Positions 1 through 13,119 of a stretch of DNA of 64,000 bases are shown in pieces. The notes below the pieces were generated by a model, which did no database searches, was not told where the DNA came from, and worked only from the letters and a program-made list of their open reading frames with translations. This DNA is from Panorpa germanica (Eukaryota > Arthropoda > Insecta > Mecoptera > Panorpidae). Within the stretch, counting starts at the first letter, position 1, and every line of letters begins with the position of its first letter. Made by a program: the position numbers and the translations under genes. Location of the stretch: contig OY783210.1 of NCBI GenBank assembly GCA_963678705.1, positions 12,773,331 to 12,837,330 of the forward strand, in the 5' to 3' direction.

Positions 1-1219
1 AGGAATCAATATTAAAAATAACCTTACTTTTAAATTCAAATTATACTTAGAATATAAGATTACTTTAAATTGCAAATGGGTTAAGTTTGAGTTCAAAAAA
101 CCGAAAAATAATCGCATTTTATTTCTTATTTCTTGTATTATTAGGGTATTTAATTTATGTTAAGTATTTGAAGAAATCAAAGTTTTAATGCAGCTGTTAT
201 AAATAATTAGGATTTACTAATTACAAATTATGCGAATATAATACCAGAATGACTCTTATCCGTTTAAGTGTCAAGTAATGAAAGTCTTGTCAGAAAATTC
301 AAGTTGCATCCCGCTCTGAAATGCATAGGTCTACATTGGCAAACATTTGGAATTTCTTTTCTGTAGGTCTGTGTTTAGCATTGAACTTTAGCAGTAGTGT
401 ATAGTTTAGCATTATTTGAAACTACTTCTAATCGCTTATTTTATTTCTTATGAACTAAACTTCATATCCTATTAACTTCCGTCAGTCATTTTTAGCTAAA
501 GTCAATTTAGCGTAATCCCATACAACGCTTTACATATTAGAAGACAGGAAATCAACGCTAATCTCTTGCTGCAGTGTCAAAGTTGTCTTGAATGCACCAA
601 GCACTATGTAAGCATGTCATAATCCTCAATCAACAGATAGCTAGCACGTCGTCGTCATCGTCTAGTTCTAGTTCATTGCCTCCTAGTTCAACGATATTCT
701 ACCTACTATCAATACATGTAGTAATACATGACTAGAAAACATTTTACATAAAATGAATAGCAAAAGGTTTTAGACTCTCAAAGAATCTAAAAAAGAACAA
801 AATATAATCTTTAGTAAATAAATAACCGAAAAACAAGCATTATACTGAAAGATGACATCATAAAAAGTATCTAAAAATACAAATGTTGAATGAGAGGTAA
901 GCCTAAAGCTTAAAGTTCGCATACCCTTCATCCATAAATACTAAAAAAAAGGAAAAACAGAATATCAAAAGCTTTGGTACTAACAAAAGTAAATGTGAAT
1001 GTATGATGTGTTGTATGTATGGTATATACGCAGAGACATACGTACGTATAACAGATAAAAAAAGAAAGAAAGTTTGTAGGAGTGTACGTAAGTCAAACTA
1101 AAGGGCTTTTTACACGGGTAGATCAACTTTAGATTTTATTTTGGTTTCATTTTTATTACACTTCAAATTTCAGTGTATACAATCAGTTCTTAGTTGCCAC
1201 GGTAACCAATGGTTACCGA
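1..1219. other. AT-rich DNA, no feature seen
   Basis: No repeat partner elsewhere in the window, no exon-like frame and no named signal. Confidence 0.6.
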
Positions 1220-1665
1220 ATTTATATAAAACTACAATATATATTGATAAAGTTAACTATGGAAACCTCAAATATCTAATTATTTTTATTCAATTCACAA
1301 TATTAAAGAAGTTATTACCGATTTAAATCATCAATTTCGTTCCTTTAATAATTATAGCCTTTTTACTTCTTTCCGACTACCATCTACTTACCATAGTCAT
1401 CTCTGTTAAACAAGATAAGTGTAAAAGAGATGCAGAATCAAACGTCACAGCGCCAGCAGCTGTCGTGGCAACTCATAAAGTTGTATTAAACGATAAATAA
1501 ATAAATTACTTATTGTATTCCACTAATTTCGTGATGTCAACAAATATTAAATGATAACACGAAATTCCAACATTAAATAGATATATCTCCGTCACTTCTT
1601 GGATATTTAATAAAATAAAAAAAATCAACCCCTAAAAAATAAGTGACCAGTCTACTCTCATTAAG
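1220..1665 (+). mobile_element. family D relative, degenerate
   Basis: It shares TATATATTGATAAAGT, AACCTCAAAT, ATTAAAGAAGT and the ATATCTCCGT...GATATTTAATAAAAT blocks with the element at 28838-29486, in the same order. It also has an AAACAAGATAAGTGTAAAAG stretch that is matched, inverted, at 31280-31345 and 45165-45195. The termini cannot be placed. Confidence 0.5.
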
Positions 1666-2597
1666 TGTACAGCGCATAATACAGACATGTATGAAGACTG
1701 TCTCATTTCAGCAGCCTTACCTTGACAGTTGTAAAAGTACACTGAAGCAGACAGACTTTTAAGAAAAGTGACAGTGAGATATCAGTAACATCAGTGCATT
1801 TGTTTAAGCATCATATATTTTTATATACAATGTCTAAAATCTGTTTAGAAACGAAAACACTTTCAGATTAAATAAGAACTTCTCCTCTATTCAGATTTTA
1901 ATGTTTACACAATTCGTCTGAATCTGAATCCGATCGTGTAGAAGCCCCTAACGTTGTACGATATGGTGAGTGCGTGAAAATAAGAGAATGGTGATAAAAT
2001 AACTTCATGTTCACATTTAAATATTGGAAGATATGAAGCAGTTAATATAAAACATTAACCACTATAAAAATGTGATAGTACTTAATAGTAAATATACTTA
2101 GCATAAAATACTTAATAGTAAATACATTGCAGTCAAAGTAAGTTTATGGATTTATTTATTATTATGGGTCCACTGCTTCGCTGAATATCTCAGTTTTTCT
2201 TGTCGTATTTGAGCTTATTATTAATATATCCAAACCTTGTTTATTTAAACTATGCTTCTGCTTTGTAAGTATTTCTTTGTATTAATATTTATTCTCATCA
2301 AAAAGCAAACTCATTTAAAATAGCCCTATTTTAATATTTTTTGCTATTTTGAAAACCGCATATATACATCGTGCAAAACACAAAACATGAATATAACCCT
2401 AATTTATTTAATATCTTACTTAATTGTAACCTAATAATATTTAATGAAAAAGGTTATTTTATTATTTTTTCGTTATTCTAAACTCTTTTAATCTTTAAAA
2501 TAGTGGTTTTTTAAATAAAACTATTAATTGGCAAAAAGGTAGCCTTATTTTTTAAAAAATCAAAAAATAGGTCCACATAATGTTGTGGTATTGGGTA

Positions 2598-2675
2598 ACT
2601 TTATTTACGTAACACGTAATATATGTTATGCTAATATTTAATAAACGTTAAATATACGTAACTGTGTTTAGCGGG
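2598..2675. mobile_element. family C MITE fragment
   Basis: Right terminal part only: TACGTAACTGTGTTTAGCGG ending at a TA, with the ACGTAAC-rich interior preceding it. Confidence 0.6.
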
Positions 2676-2679
2676 TATA

Positions 2680-5600
2680 CAATAAACTTCCGTACAAAGC
2701 GCGCTTAAGAGAGACACTTTATTCAGACATTTGTTCTAAAGTTATTGTTGCAATTTTTACAATACACCACTGCTAATAAATAAATCTCTACGAGTGAAAT
2801 TCCCTTCATGCTATGTGACATTTTTCATAAAATTACAATGGTTTATGAATATATTAATTTTCAACAGATAATTTTTAGCTTCGGTCATTTTTAATTACTT
2901 TATCAAATAGATACATACAAGTATAGTATAGTCATAGCATATCCTCAAATAGTCAACAATGTAGTTTCCATTTTATAGTTAAAATATAAAGCAAATAAAT
3001 ATTTTTTGTGAAGAGATTTAAAAAATCAATTACCAAAAAATAAATTGAAAAATATACCGCACCACACACCAGAATTTATACGTAAAACAAATGATATTAT
3101 ATCCACAAATCCTAATCCTTCTTTATTGTCATTGCAAATTAAACCGTATCTGAATATAAATACAGCTAGAAGAATGTTAAGCAAATTATATATTTCGTAA
3201 ATTTTTGTTTTATACAAATTTTTATATGTTAACTATACATTTTATCAAAGAATTATTGAAACAAAAGTTGTAGAACGATAAATCCTTTTAAGTGATATAT
3301 AATGTGTTTATTTATTATAATAAGTTTAAGAAATATGCATAAAGTTGTAGGCTTATGCACTCAATGTATTTCACTATTTTAAACCATTACTAGTTTTCAC
3401 TAAAGCGCTTTACTTTAAAGCCATTATGTATGTATTAAATATGCAAGAAAGAAAATGTTATATGCACAAATTGTTGGAAATGAAGTCTTCTATCAGACTG
3501 ATAATAACATGGATATTTTTATCTTAGTATTGATAAGAACACATTGCAAAAAACCAGTGTTTAGACACCACTTTTTTAAACTGGTATTCAAAATCATCAA
3601 AATTGAGGATGATAAACAAAATTTTCGAAACTAACACACCCAAAATACTCGCAAATTCTATTTAACAGCTTTTTCATCATTTGCTGCATTTACGTAAAAA
3701 GAAAATTGAAACCTTATTTTCACAAGTCGTAAGACACTACAGACGCTGTATTTTAATTTTTAATTTTTGTTATTAAATCTCGGATTAAAAATTTTCTATG
3801 GCGATGCAAACTAGGTTTAGTGAATGCTATATTTATTGGAATATATGTACAATAAATATACAATGTGACGACAAAAATTTCTGTGCTGGAAATTAGACAA
3901 GATAGAAATCCAAAACTAAAACGAAACTGCTATTAATATATTAATCGAGATGATAAGTTTTTCGGCTAATTTTTTAATTCTGAGTTAACTGAGGTTTTTT
4001 TTATAAACCTCGCTTGATACTTTTGTGTATCAGCACTTATTTTCGTTTGAGTGGTACATAACTGTAGCTTAACCAGGCAAAATACATTTCTGTCTTTTTC
4101 AAAACTAAATTTGAAAAACGCATTTTTTTAAATTATAACTGAAATTTTGTAAACTTACAAAATATTTATAAAGTATCACTATAATCATGATTGAATTATG
4201 ACACGCATCAATTAAATAAAGTACTCTTTACAAATCTAATACGCCCATTCAAATATTTACAGCTTACAAATGAATAAAGAAACATTTTTGTCAAATTTAT
4301 ATTTTCTGGGTAGTACCTATGATCAAGAATAGAAGTTATTAATGAAATAAAAAATATGTAACTATAAAAAAATATAAACTCTGTAAGCTTTAGTTAATTT
4401 AATTATTTTAGATGAATGCACCCCAAACAAAGCTATAAAGTTGAATTAACAGCGAGAAAGAGATAGAAGATAGTAATAAAATAAGTTCTCGCTTATAAAT
4501 TGTGTTCTATCCTATGTTAATAATATTTCAAATGAAACCACGTGCTGCATTATTAAATATGCAGGAGATTAGAGTAGGTGGGGGTTAACAGGAGTGGGGG
4601 AAATTATTAAAACGAATATTAGATTTTAGTTTGTGTATTTTTAACAAATTTAATTTTAATCACATTCATAAAATAGTGAATCAATTTTTAAAATTAGTTT
4701 CTGTTGTTTATTTTTTAATAATGTTTATACAGTATTTATTATTGGTATTGTGATTATTTTTGTTAAAAAATATTCTGTTGATGCAGAGATAATATAGCAA
4801 TTTTAGTAAAAAAAATATTTTTAAATATTTTTTAATTTAATTTATCAAAATGTTTATCTTTTTTTTTTTTTGTTGTGGTTTTGTATGAGCGTAATAATTT
4901 TTTCTATATGGATTGTACAGCTGTTTCAGAAGAAATTGGTAATTTATTATTTTTTAGTTGCATTATTTTCTGACTGACCTTTTAAGGGATTTTAAACGAA
5001 CGATTTAACGATTTTTAAAGAATTTTTCCAGAGAAAACTTTTAAATGTAAAAATTTGTGCACATATTATGGTAACTTTTAACTGTATTTTAACATTTTCG
5101 TATTTGTAAAAATAATTATTTTAAAGCTGCTATAGCTGATCTCCAGGAGCTCCTCTCAAAAAAGGCATCTTGCGATAACCACGATATCTCTGGACTGGAT
5201 CATTTGAAATGAAAAAGTCAAACGGATTTCGTTAAAGTAATGTCTAATCTAGTAATCAATCGAAGGAATAAGCAAAATAATTTTTTTTTCCAAAATGGCA
5301 GATTCGCAAAAAAAAAAACGATTTTTGATCAAAATTTTGGTCTTAAATTGTTTATAAAAAAATATATTTAAAAAAAAGTAATAAGTAGTGAAACATTCAA
5401 TATTTTACATACTAGTTATGTAATATCTTACATATGTTATATACTACACTAATCTTTACATATATGAAACTAGTATTTTACATACTATGTACAATTCTCG
5501 TGGTTTTTTTTATATAAAATATATACTCCTATATAATTGTTTTAGTGTTTTCACAGACCAAGAAATAAAGTAATTTTTTTCATATTTACGTAATAATAAT

Positions 5601-6750
5601 TTAAATATAATTGTTCTATTATCGCTAGAAATTTAGTATTATAAACAAATAAGCAATTATCAGTTAGTTTGATAAATACTTCATTTTATTTGTTGTTACA
5701 TGATAAATTGCTTTTTAATTAACTGGTTTTATAATTATATTTTCATGTTAAAAACTAAAAAATAGGTAATTAAGCCATAGAAAAGAGTAAAACATTTCTA
5801 GGTATGAAAAGTTATTGTATTGTGCGATACGCATTTAAATATTCCTCGAATTATCAAAAATTTGTACACAATTGCAAAATTACCTTCGAATAAAATGAAT
5901 TTTTTGTTAATATCTGTAATATGAATAACAACACAAAATAAATTATTCAACGTGTAATTATCAATTTTTTAATTCACATTTTTGATTAAACCATTACTTT
6001 TTTGTAATTAAAGTATCCATGTTGTGCATATTCTGATACTGAACATTTAATGTTATAATAAAGCATACTAAATAAAATATTATAAAATCAAATATATTGT
6101 GATGTGAAAAAACACAACAAAAATATGTTGTAATTATTAGATTAATTATATCATAAACCAATTTATATATTTTTCATTATTTATCAAGTTACAGCTGCAT
6201 TAAATAAATATATGGACCTCTGTCCTCTACAAATATGATTACAAAAATTGAAACACCACTTTACTTTGTTTGGTGAAAAAGATTTTATACAGTTCATCGA
6301 ACTCTGCTAACATCTTTTAAATAATTTTTGTTTTTTAAACTACAATATTGAAATTAGAGATAATTTAATACATAAATCAAAATATTGTTTTAAAATAATG
6401 ACATCTGCCACGTTCCATTTCTATTTTTAGATTTAACAAAACAAAACTTTTTTAAAATGTACACTCGCATAATTACATTATTTATTAAAATAATTTTGTC
6501 TTATTGAAATAAATGATACTAGTATTTTAGAAATAAAGATTTAGATAGAATGATTTTAGAATGTATATTTGAAAGTTGACACTAAGCCATGTTGAGAAAA
6601 CTAAAACCGTAGGTTTAAAGAATAAGAAATTTCCTTAGAAAATATGCATAGTTTTGCATATATTTTAATTTAAATAAATTGTGATAAAAATCATTACGTC
6701 GGTGTACATGTTTTAAAATGTAAAGTTGCAGGTGGTCATCTATTGTTTAC
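2680..6750. other. AT-rich DNA, little structure
   Basis: Mostly long A/T runs. A less AT-biased patch at 5130-5230 (TGATCTCCAGGAGCTCCTCT and CGATATCTCTGGACTGG) resembles transposon-derived filler but has no partner here. Confidence 0.55.
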
Positions 6751-6754
6751 TTTT

Positions 6755-6931
6755 CGCTGATTGGTTGTCGTTTTCATTAGCGAGTGTTTCAGATCGTAGA
6801 GTGGGGGGGGGGGGGGGATAATGCCTGCTAAATTTGAAACTTGTTGAAACTTGTTCAAATAATATTGTACATATATTAACACATTTCATAATAATTTTAG
6901 TAGTGAATCGTTGTTCTAAGCGAGCGGTCGT
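6755..6931 (+). promoter_or_regulatory. candidate RNA polymerase II promoter
   Basis: An inverted CCAAT box in its extended NF-Y form (CTGATTGGTTG, core 6759-6764) is followed by a run of 15 G (6803-6817). Next comes an initiator-like TTAGTA with A+1 at 6899. Starting exactly 28 nt from that A is GGTCGT (6926-6931), a full match to the arthropod downstream promoter element RGWYVT. CpG dinucleotides cluster just downstream in an otherwise AT-rich area. The initiator matches only 4 of 6 consensus positions and no TATA box was required, so this is an inference from spacing and composition. It would suit the start of a Lar transcript about 32 kb upstream of the Ig1 exons, or of another gene. Confidence 0.3.
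6803..6817. repeat. G15 homopolymer
   Basis: Fifteen consecutive G in AT-rich sequence, about 80 bp upstream of the candidate start at 6899. A G12 run lies at 28514-28525. Confidence 0.95.
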
Positions 6932-7041
6932 TGCGTCGGATCTGTGTGTGCGTTATAGTACTGCAATATATTAAACGTTTGTACAATGTTGCAGCTGATT
7001 AGTGTATTTTGTATACTGGATTACATCTGATATTTAGAAAA
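6899..7041 (+). other. candidate non-coding first exon with short uORF
   Basis: From the putative start at 6899 the sequence is CpG-rich (GCGAGCGGTCGTTGCGTCGG) and runs to a strong donor, AAAA|GTAAGT, with GT at 7042. It holds one ATG (6986) opening a 14-codon upstream reading frame that ends at 7030. No long coding frame is present, which fits a 5' UTR exon. Lar genes in other insects start with distant 5' exons, but nothing in the sequence ties this one to Lar. Confidence 0.25.
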
Positions 7042-7049
7042 GTAAGTTT

Positions 7050-7770
7050 TTATATTCAAATATTTTTCCTAGCCAATTCTCTTGTACTATCTTGCCGGTA
7101 AATGATCTTTTTTTGGTGCCACGTCAAATTCAATTGTATCTATTCACAGGTTACTGTGGGTAACAGCCCCCTCTGTCCACCTGTATTATATAATACGTGT
7201 ACATACAATATAACTTGATATACATGTTATTTATATCTCGTTGAGTATTTTTCACTTTTAATTACAGAGTTCATGATTATAAATGGATTATATAATATTA
7301 ATTTAACATTATGGTGCAAATATATTCCGACATTTTATATCTACGTTAAATTTTTGATCACGCGATGTTTTTTTACTTTCCATGGCTGCTTTTACTCGTT
7401 CTATTATATTATTCATATATAACTAACATTCATGCTTCTACTGTTTAATGTGTAAGTAATGAAATAATTTAAACTGTGCCAGGTGGTTGTAGACCATCAT
7501 GTAAGGAGAGTGGGGGTGGGGTGCTGGTATTATAATATTTGTCTCATTATTAAAAAGCTATTACCACAATTAAAGTTGAGGCGTTATTATACATTCTAAA
7601 ATTATAGCGTATTTTAATTAGGTAGTATCTTAGGTTTTTTATTGGTTACTTTAAATCTTTAATAAATGATATGTTTTCGATTTTCTTTTTAATTTAAATT
7701 ACAACTGAGTGAGATTGAGTTTTAACAGATAATTGTCTATTAAAAATTTTAACTTGGTGAGAGTTTTAGT
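7050..7770. other. AT-rich DNA after the candidate first exon
   Basis: No repeat partner or coding frame. GGAGAGTGGGGGTGGGG at about 7505 is the only GC-rich word. Confidence 0.5.
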
Positions 7771-7777
7771 TAGAGTA

Positions 7778-8374
7778 AGGTCAAATCGATACAAAAACGC
7801 ATATTTTGACGACACAGATAATATATAATCATTTTTATAATTACTACATAATAAAATAACATTTAAAGAATACTTTGTGAAATTTTTATAAATAAATATC
7901 AAGAAATGAGTTATTAACAGCGAATCTCCGAAGACGTCATAAAGAAAGTGTAATAGCGGTGCTACTCATTACTCATCACTGGATTGTTTGAAAACAAAAA
8001 ACCAAAATGATTTCATTTGTTGATAAGTTTCTGCAGATAACTCTGTCGAATTTTTTATTTATTGATTTTTCAATTTTTTACAGCATACCAATGTTTCTTG
8101 AAAAAAATCAGAAACATTGTTATTTTAAAAAACGTTCAATTTAAAAAAAAACTCGACAGCGTTACCTCGGCATTTATGTAAAGAAAGAGTGTGCAAATTT
8201 TAAAAGGATCGGTGCAGTAGATTTTGAGCTAGAGAGGGCACCGACTCTGAAAAAGCTAAGTGTGTGAAAACGCTTTTAAAAGTTTCTAAAACTAATCCAA
8301 AGAGGTGAAGACTTAAAACTCTATATCTTCGGCAGTTTTACTCCAATCGACTTCAAATTTTCACACAATAAACT
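7778..8374 (-). repeat. family F dispersed repeat, copy 1
   Basis: About 600 bp, the reverse-complement relative of 22878-23482. Shared blocks in order include AAATTTGAAGTCGATTGGAG, CACCGACTCTGAAAAAGC (inverse) and TTCACAAAGTATTCTT. One reading of each copy gives FIYxNFTKYSxNxILxCxNY. Differences between the copies change residues freely, so I see no evidence of a conserved protein. Class unknown. Confidence 0.8.
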
Positions 8375-8379
8375 TAATA

Positions 8380-9630
8380 TGTTCTATTTGGGTTGATCTT
8401 TTATTTGCCAATATTAACAAATCCAATTCATCACACGTCACGTTTTATGAATCTATTATCTTAAATTATTATTTTAACTGACCTACTGTATTATTTTTAA
8501 TATCTATGAAATCTAGCATACTTTCTTCAAGTGACATTCCTTTGTTATTTATATGATATACGTACTTTTCTATCTGTCTGTTTCATACAAATGCTATGAA
8601 ATATGCAAACATAATTTAGTATTCTACAAATGTCTTAGTTAAAACATTTTGTTAAGAATAAAAATGTAATTGTTCCTTTTATATTCAAATAATACATTAT
8701 TTAAATATGTAAGATGTTCTTGAATATACAAGCGTACACTGTTATTGTTGAAACGAATAGGAAACTGCACTTAATATCGTTTTATAACTGCAAATCTATA
8801 TATAGCTATACTTACAATGTTTTATACATGTTGCTATATTGTTTTATTAATTAAATACCTGCTTTCTCTTTGTCTATCATATTGATTGCATGTCTTATTG
8901 TTTAAACAAACATTGCTATTTTATTAACAGTGTTTCAACATTCAACATCGCAAAATAATACACGTTGTCTGCTAATTTTAATTAATTCAAAAGTGGATTA
9001 TTCTAATTAAAGGCTTTCTTATAACACAACCCTAAAAAGTATAGAGTTTAATAATACAGTCCTCACATTGAGAAAATTGTAGAGTCATATATGTAGAGAT
9101 ACGGCAAAGTACTACTAAAGCTAGTTGTAGAGAGGCGTAGACAGAAGACGTTCTACGCTGCGATACGCTACGACAATCTGCTCTACGATTGTTAATTAGT
9201 AGAGATCCAGAACGACTTGAAGTTCTAGCGGAAGTAAACTATATAGAGAGGTTTTCATTTGTGTGTTTTTTTTGTTCCTTTACTTTTTAAACTTTTATTT
9301 GAATATATTAAGAAGTATATCATTAGTTTGGGGAAATAACGGTAATTAGTGTAAATGCATCCCTTGGTATTTTATTCTACTTACTTTTAATTAGTGGAAT
9401 TGGCTGCGAAGGAATTATTTCTCTGGCGGTCTATTTATTTATTCATAAAGCACTGTGCGAATGAAGTGAGTGAACTGAATCAACTCGTAGATTTCCTAGA
9501 AGGAAGAATGCTTTGTTGTAATTAGTGTTGTTATATAACTGTTAGATAATGTGACATACTTTAAAATTTAATTATTTATACTCATCATCATCATGGTGCT
9601 AAGCTTCCTTTAGTAATTTTCACTATTCCT
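8380..9630. other. AT-rich DNA, no gene
   Basis: The stretch 9060-9200 has repeated TAGAG and TACG words (CGTTCTACGCTGCGATACGC) like those at 42540-42600 and 55050-55100. They may be remnants of one repeat family, but the alignment is too loose to annotate. Confidence 0.5.
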
Positions 9631-9637
9631 TCCTATA

Positions 9638-10095
9638 AGGTGTTTCAACAAGAACTTTGTGTTTTCACATATCAGTTTTTTGACATATCAGTAGTAGATA
9701 CTTTGGCAGTTGTTACAATGAATTCAATTTAAGTCTGGAGGCGTGATTGTGCCGTTTTTTTCGAAGATACGGTTGCGGTCAATGGATTACTCTATCGAGA
9801 ACTATTAACACCTCAATTTTGTCCTATTATTGATGATATGGATATCACTGACATGTGGTTTCAACACAACAGTGCCTAAGTCACACAACGATCCGTGACG
9901 CGATTTACGAAATAGACCCGCCACTTTGCCAAAAATTGATTGAAAATTTTGATACAATTTTTATTTGTTCGATATCATTTTTTATTCATAATTGCCAAAC
10001 CTTGCTCTTTCTAATACAAAACAAATTTGAATCATTTTCATCTAAATTTCTTGTTTTATTTTGATTTAAAAAACAACGTTCTTTTTGAAAAATTC
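9638..10095 (+). mobile_element. deletion derivative of a Tc1/mariner-type element
   Basis: A 458-bp element flanked on both sides by TA (9636-9637, 10096-10097), the target duplication of this superfamily. The ends are imperfect inverted repeats, with cores TTTCAACAAGAAC on the left and, read inward from the right, TTTCAAAAAGAAC. Inside is a decayed transposase on the + strand (see the pseudogene entry). About 60 codons of catalytic core are missing, so it is a non-autonomous relic. Confidence 0.8.
9757..9962 (+). pseudogene. mariner/IS630-type transposase remnant, internally deleted
   Basis: Frame 1 (9757-9879) reads FFEDTVAVNGLLYRELL and IIDDMDITDMWFQHNSA before a TAA. This matches the stretch around the second catalytic Asp of insect Tc1/mariner (DDE) transposases. 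That Asp, usual in the FQQDGA-type motif, is Asn here (FQHNSA). The frame then shifts and resumes at the C-terminal block IRDAIYEIDPPLCQKLIENF. The intervening segment with the LTPLDYFLWG-type motif and third acidic residue is deleted. The first catalytic region is also absent. Confidence 0.8.
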
Positions 10096-10099
10096 TATA

Positions 10100-12910
10100 T
10101 TAGACTTCTTCTTCTTTTTATGTTTTCTCCATTTAGTCTTTTCATATTGTCCCGGAATTCCTTTCCAGAAGTGCTTTAGCCATTGTGTTTCGATCATACT
10201 TTCTACATATCTTCATTATTGGATTATTTTGCTTCTAATTTCTGTTGCAATGTTAATTTCCAATTTTTCACAAAAATTTTCTTTCTCAATCTGCAAGAGA
10301 ATTCTCCAATCCGTATAGTATTCCTTAGTTTTGTAATAACTTTATATATAAGAATTTTTAATTAACAATTCACATAGACAGATCTAAGTAATTTCTGTAA
10401 TACGTAATAACTTTAATTTCAAGCTTTATATTGTCTTAATTAGATAAAAGTATACCTAAACATCAAACTCGGTCAGAGCCGATGTTTCAATAGGCTTTAG
10501 TTATGATGTATCAGAAGTTTCTTAAAAAATAAATTTTTGAATTCACGTTTTGGTAAAAACAACCACAGTTAACTAATGAAAATTGTAACCCAAGTAATTT
10601 GCTTGATTAAACTACAGTTATGTTAAATGCCTATTCAAAAATCGATCCTTACTTTAATCATCTATTCAAAACAACTCACATTCTAATATATATATGAGAA
10701 TTATACACATACTCCCAGTAAATTTAATAAAAAATTATTAAATTATTTTGCGAAGCAACTAATATTACCACTGACAACACTAGCACAATTTGTTTCTTTA
10801 TTTAGTAATTAACTCTTAAGTGACATCAATTAATAACATTTTAATCGACCTTCCGTTAGATAAATATACTTACTAATTAATAAATGAGCCCCACTTACAT
10901 AAATATAATATAAAGTAAACTTGTGTTATATAAAAATAGATTATAAAATGATAAAAAGACTAACTGCAATTATTATTAGATGTGAAAATGAGATAGAATG
11001 AAAAATAAAGAGAAAAACTAACTACAAAGAACATGACATATTTTTTAATAATGTTACATTTACATTTAAATAATATTTATGACACAACAATGACGATCAA
11101 TTCTTGATCTGATATCAGACACGAGATGAATTTGTTGTTTAAATGCTTCGTGTAACTAGATATGAAGTGAGCCATATGTTGGCATGTACGCGTAACTTGA
11201 GCTCGTTCCAGTGGCGTACATATTTCTTTAATTCTTATATTATTCACCCTAAGAGTTTCACGTTTTAACAACTTTGTCAATCAAGTTTTTATGCAAAATT
11301 ATTTAATGTTACATATTAAATAAATATATTAGCAAAAAAAAGTTAATGTCGTTTGTATTTATTTCATTTCACCTAAAACAAGAAATACTTGTATGTTAGA
11401 ACTTTTACTTTGATATCGACTTATTTGTCCTGGACAATAAAATCCCCAATATGTTTTAATATGTCGTATGTGACTTGCAAAGCAGAGAATTACTTTAAAA
11501 GATTTTTACTTTTCGGGAATTAGTTTTGTACTATAGTGTATTCAAGAATAATGTAACCCTTAATTATACTTTTTTAATATTTTCAACATGTTAATTCTAA
11601 CCCGTTTCCTAACTCAGAATATATATGTTTTAATTAAACTTGTTTGTATCGATTCGTTGGCGTTTGTCACGCAATTCGTTATCAAAACCAACTTACACTG
11701 TTATTAAATTTATATTATATTATAATCATGTTACTATTATTTATAAATAGCTTCTCGTACGTATAAATTGGGTTCCAAGTACCAAATTAACACATGATAC
11801 AATCTTAAGTCCCTAATGATAATCTAACCAAACACTAATCTTATATTTTGTTTATCCTTCATTAGGAATCTAAATACAAAAAAAATATAATATCGTTGTT
11901 ATGTAATTGCGTTAAGTATATCAACCAACGAACTCGTCCAACTGGGTAGTGAATTACTTTTTTTAATTGGATAATAATCATTATTGAAAATATGTGTATT
12001 GGATTTTGAATGATTTTTTTTCGGCAATATATTATTTATATAGTTTTTTAGTAAATAAATATCTATTGTAGTTGAGATACCTAAAGATCAATTGTGAGTC
12101 ATACTTAACAACTTACTTAGTAACTTATTAAATTACTTTTGATATACACTCATATCTTTCTGTATTTCATCATTTAATATTTAACATACTCGCTATTTTC
12201 ATGTAATCCAATTAGCAGGATTTGTGAAAACAACGAGAATTGTGAAATTTATAACATAAATGTATTAAATGAACCACAACTGTAGGCTCCAGTGAGAGTG
12301 CAGGAACGCGTACTAGCCTACCACTTTGTCACTATAATTCCCTTGCACTCTGTAGGCTTTCAATAATCTCTGATAGACTGTAAATGTTACAGCGTAACTA
12401 GCGTCATCCTTTTGTTTGAGTGATCTGATCCCTTCAGTGTGCTCCATAGGACTTCTGATGAAATGCAGCATTGGTTAGTGATAGGTGAAATGCTACGGTA
12501 CAGATACATTCAGTAGAAATTGGAAACATTGGTATTGCTTACATTTGAATAAATAAATTGGATTTCATTTGTAAGTAAACGATGTCTTAGTTAATGAAAT
12601 TAGTGAGATGATAGATATAAATATTGTGCACTTATGCAAGCATAGCCAAGGCCTCGTTTGAAAAATATATTTATTTCTTAAACAATAGAAGAAAATATAA
12701 TAAAGATTATATTAACAGTAGTAAGAAAGTAAGACGAGGTTAGCAGAAACAATCAAGCCAGAAACTGTTTAAAATGATCATGCAAGTACGATGTAAATTA
12801 ATTTAATTGTAATTTACTGGGCGAGAGAACAATCGTGACCCTAAGAAGTCTATCAAATTGTAATAAAAAAAAGAGAAAGTAAGAAAAAAAAAATACAAAT
12901 CTAATAAATT
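10100..12910. other. AT-rich DNA, no gene
   Basis: Short frames here are T-rich artefacts. 12290-12480 is less AT-rich and has a small inverted repeat (AGAGTGCA / TGCACTCT). CCAGTGGCGTA at 11208 faces TACGCCACTGG at 13608; see the rejected list. Confidence 0.5.
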
Positions 12911-12914
12911 TGAA

Positions 12915-13115
12915 GCTTTATTACCAGATATTTGAAAGCAACAAAAGTCCTTTTTGACTTTATTAATAAAACTAATTTAATCTCTTTATTTTAAGTATAC
13001 TTATAGTCGTGTTTATAAGTTGTAAATTATGTATTGTAATTTTTTTAAATGTAGATATTATTTTAAGTGCTAATAACACATCAACAAGCTTGATATAACC
13101 GAGTGGAAACGATGT
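12915..13115 (+). mobile_element. LINE 3' fragment, same family
   Basis: The sequence from CAGATATTTGAAAGCAAC through TTTAATCTCTTTATTTTAAG and on to TTTTAAGTGCTAATAACAC matches the C-terminal codons and 3' UTR of the copy at 40020-40370 along its length, with several indels that break the frame. Confidence 0.65.
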
Positions 13116-13119
13116 ACGA

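Noticed and set aside
12290..12360. Small inverted repeat AGAGTGCA / TGCACTCT as a microRNA precursor
   Set aside because: The stem is only about 12 bp with a bulge and a 36-nt loop, too short for a pre-miRNA, and no known seed is recognised.
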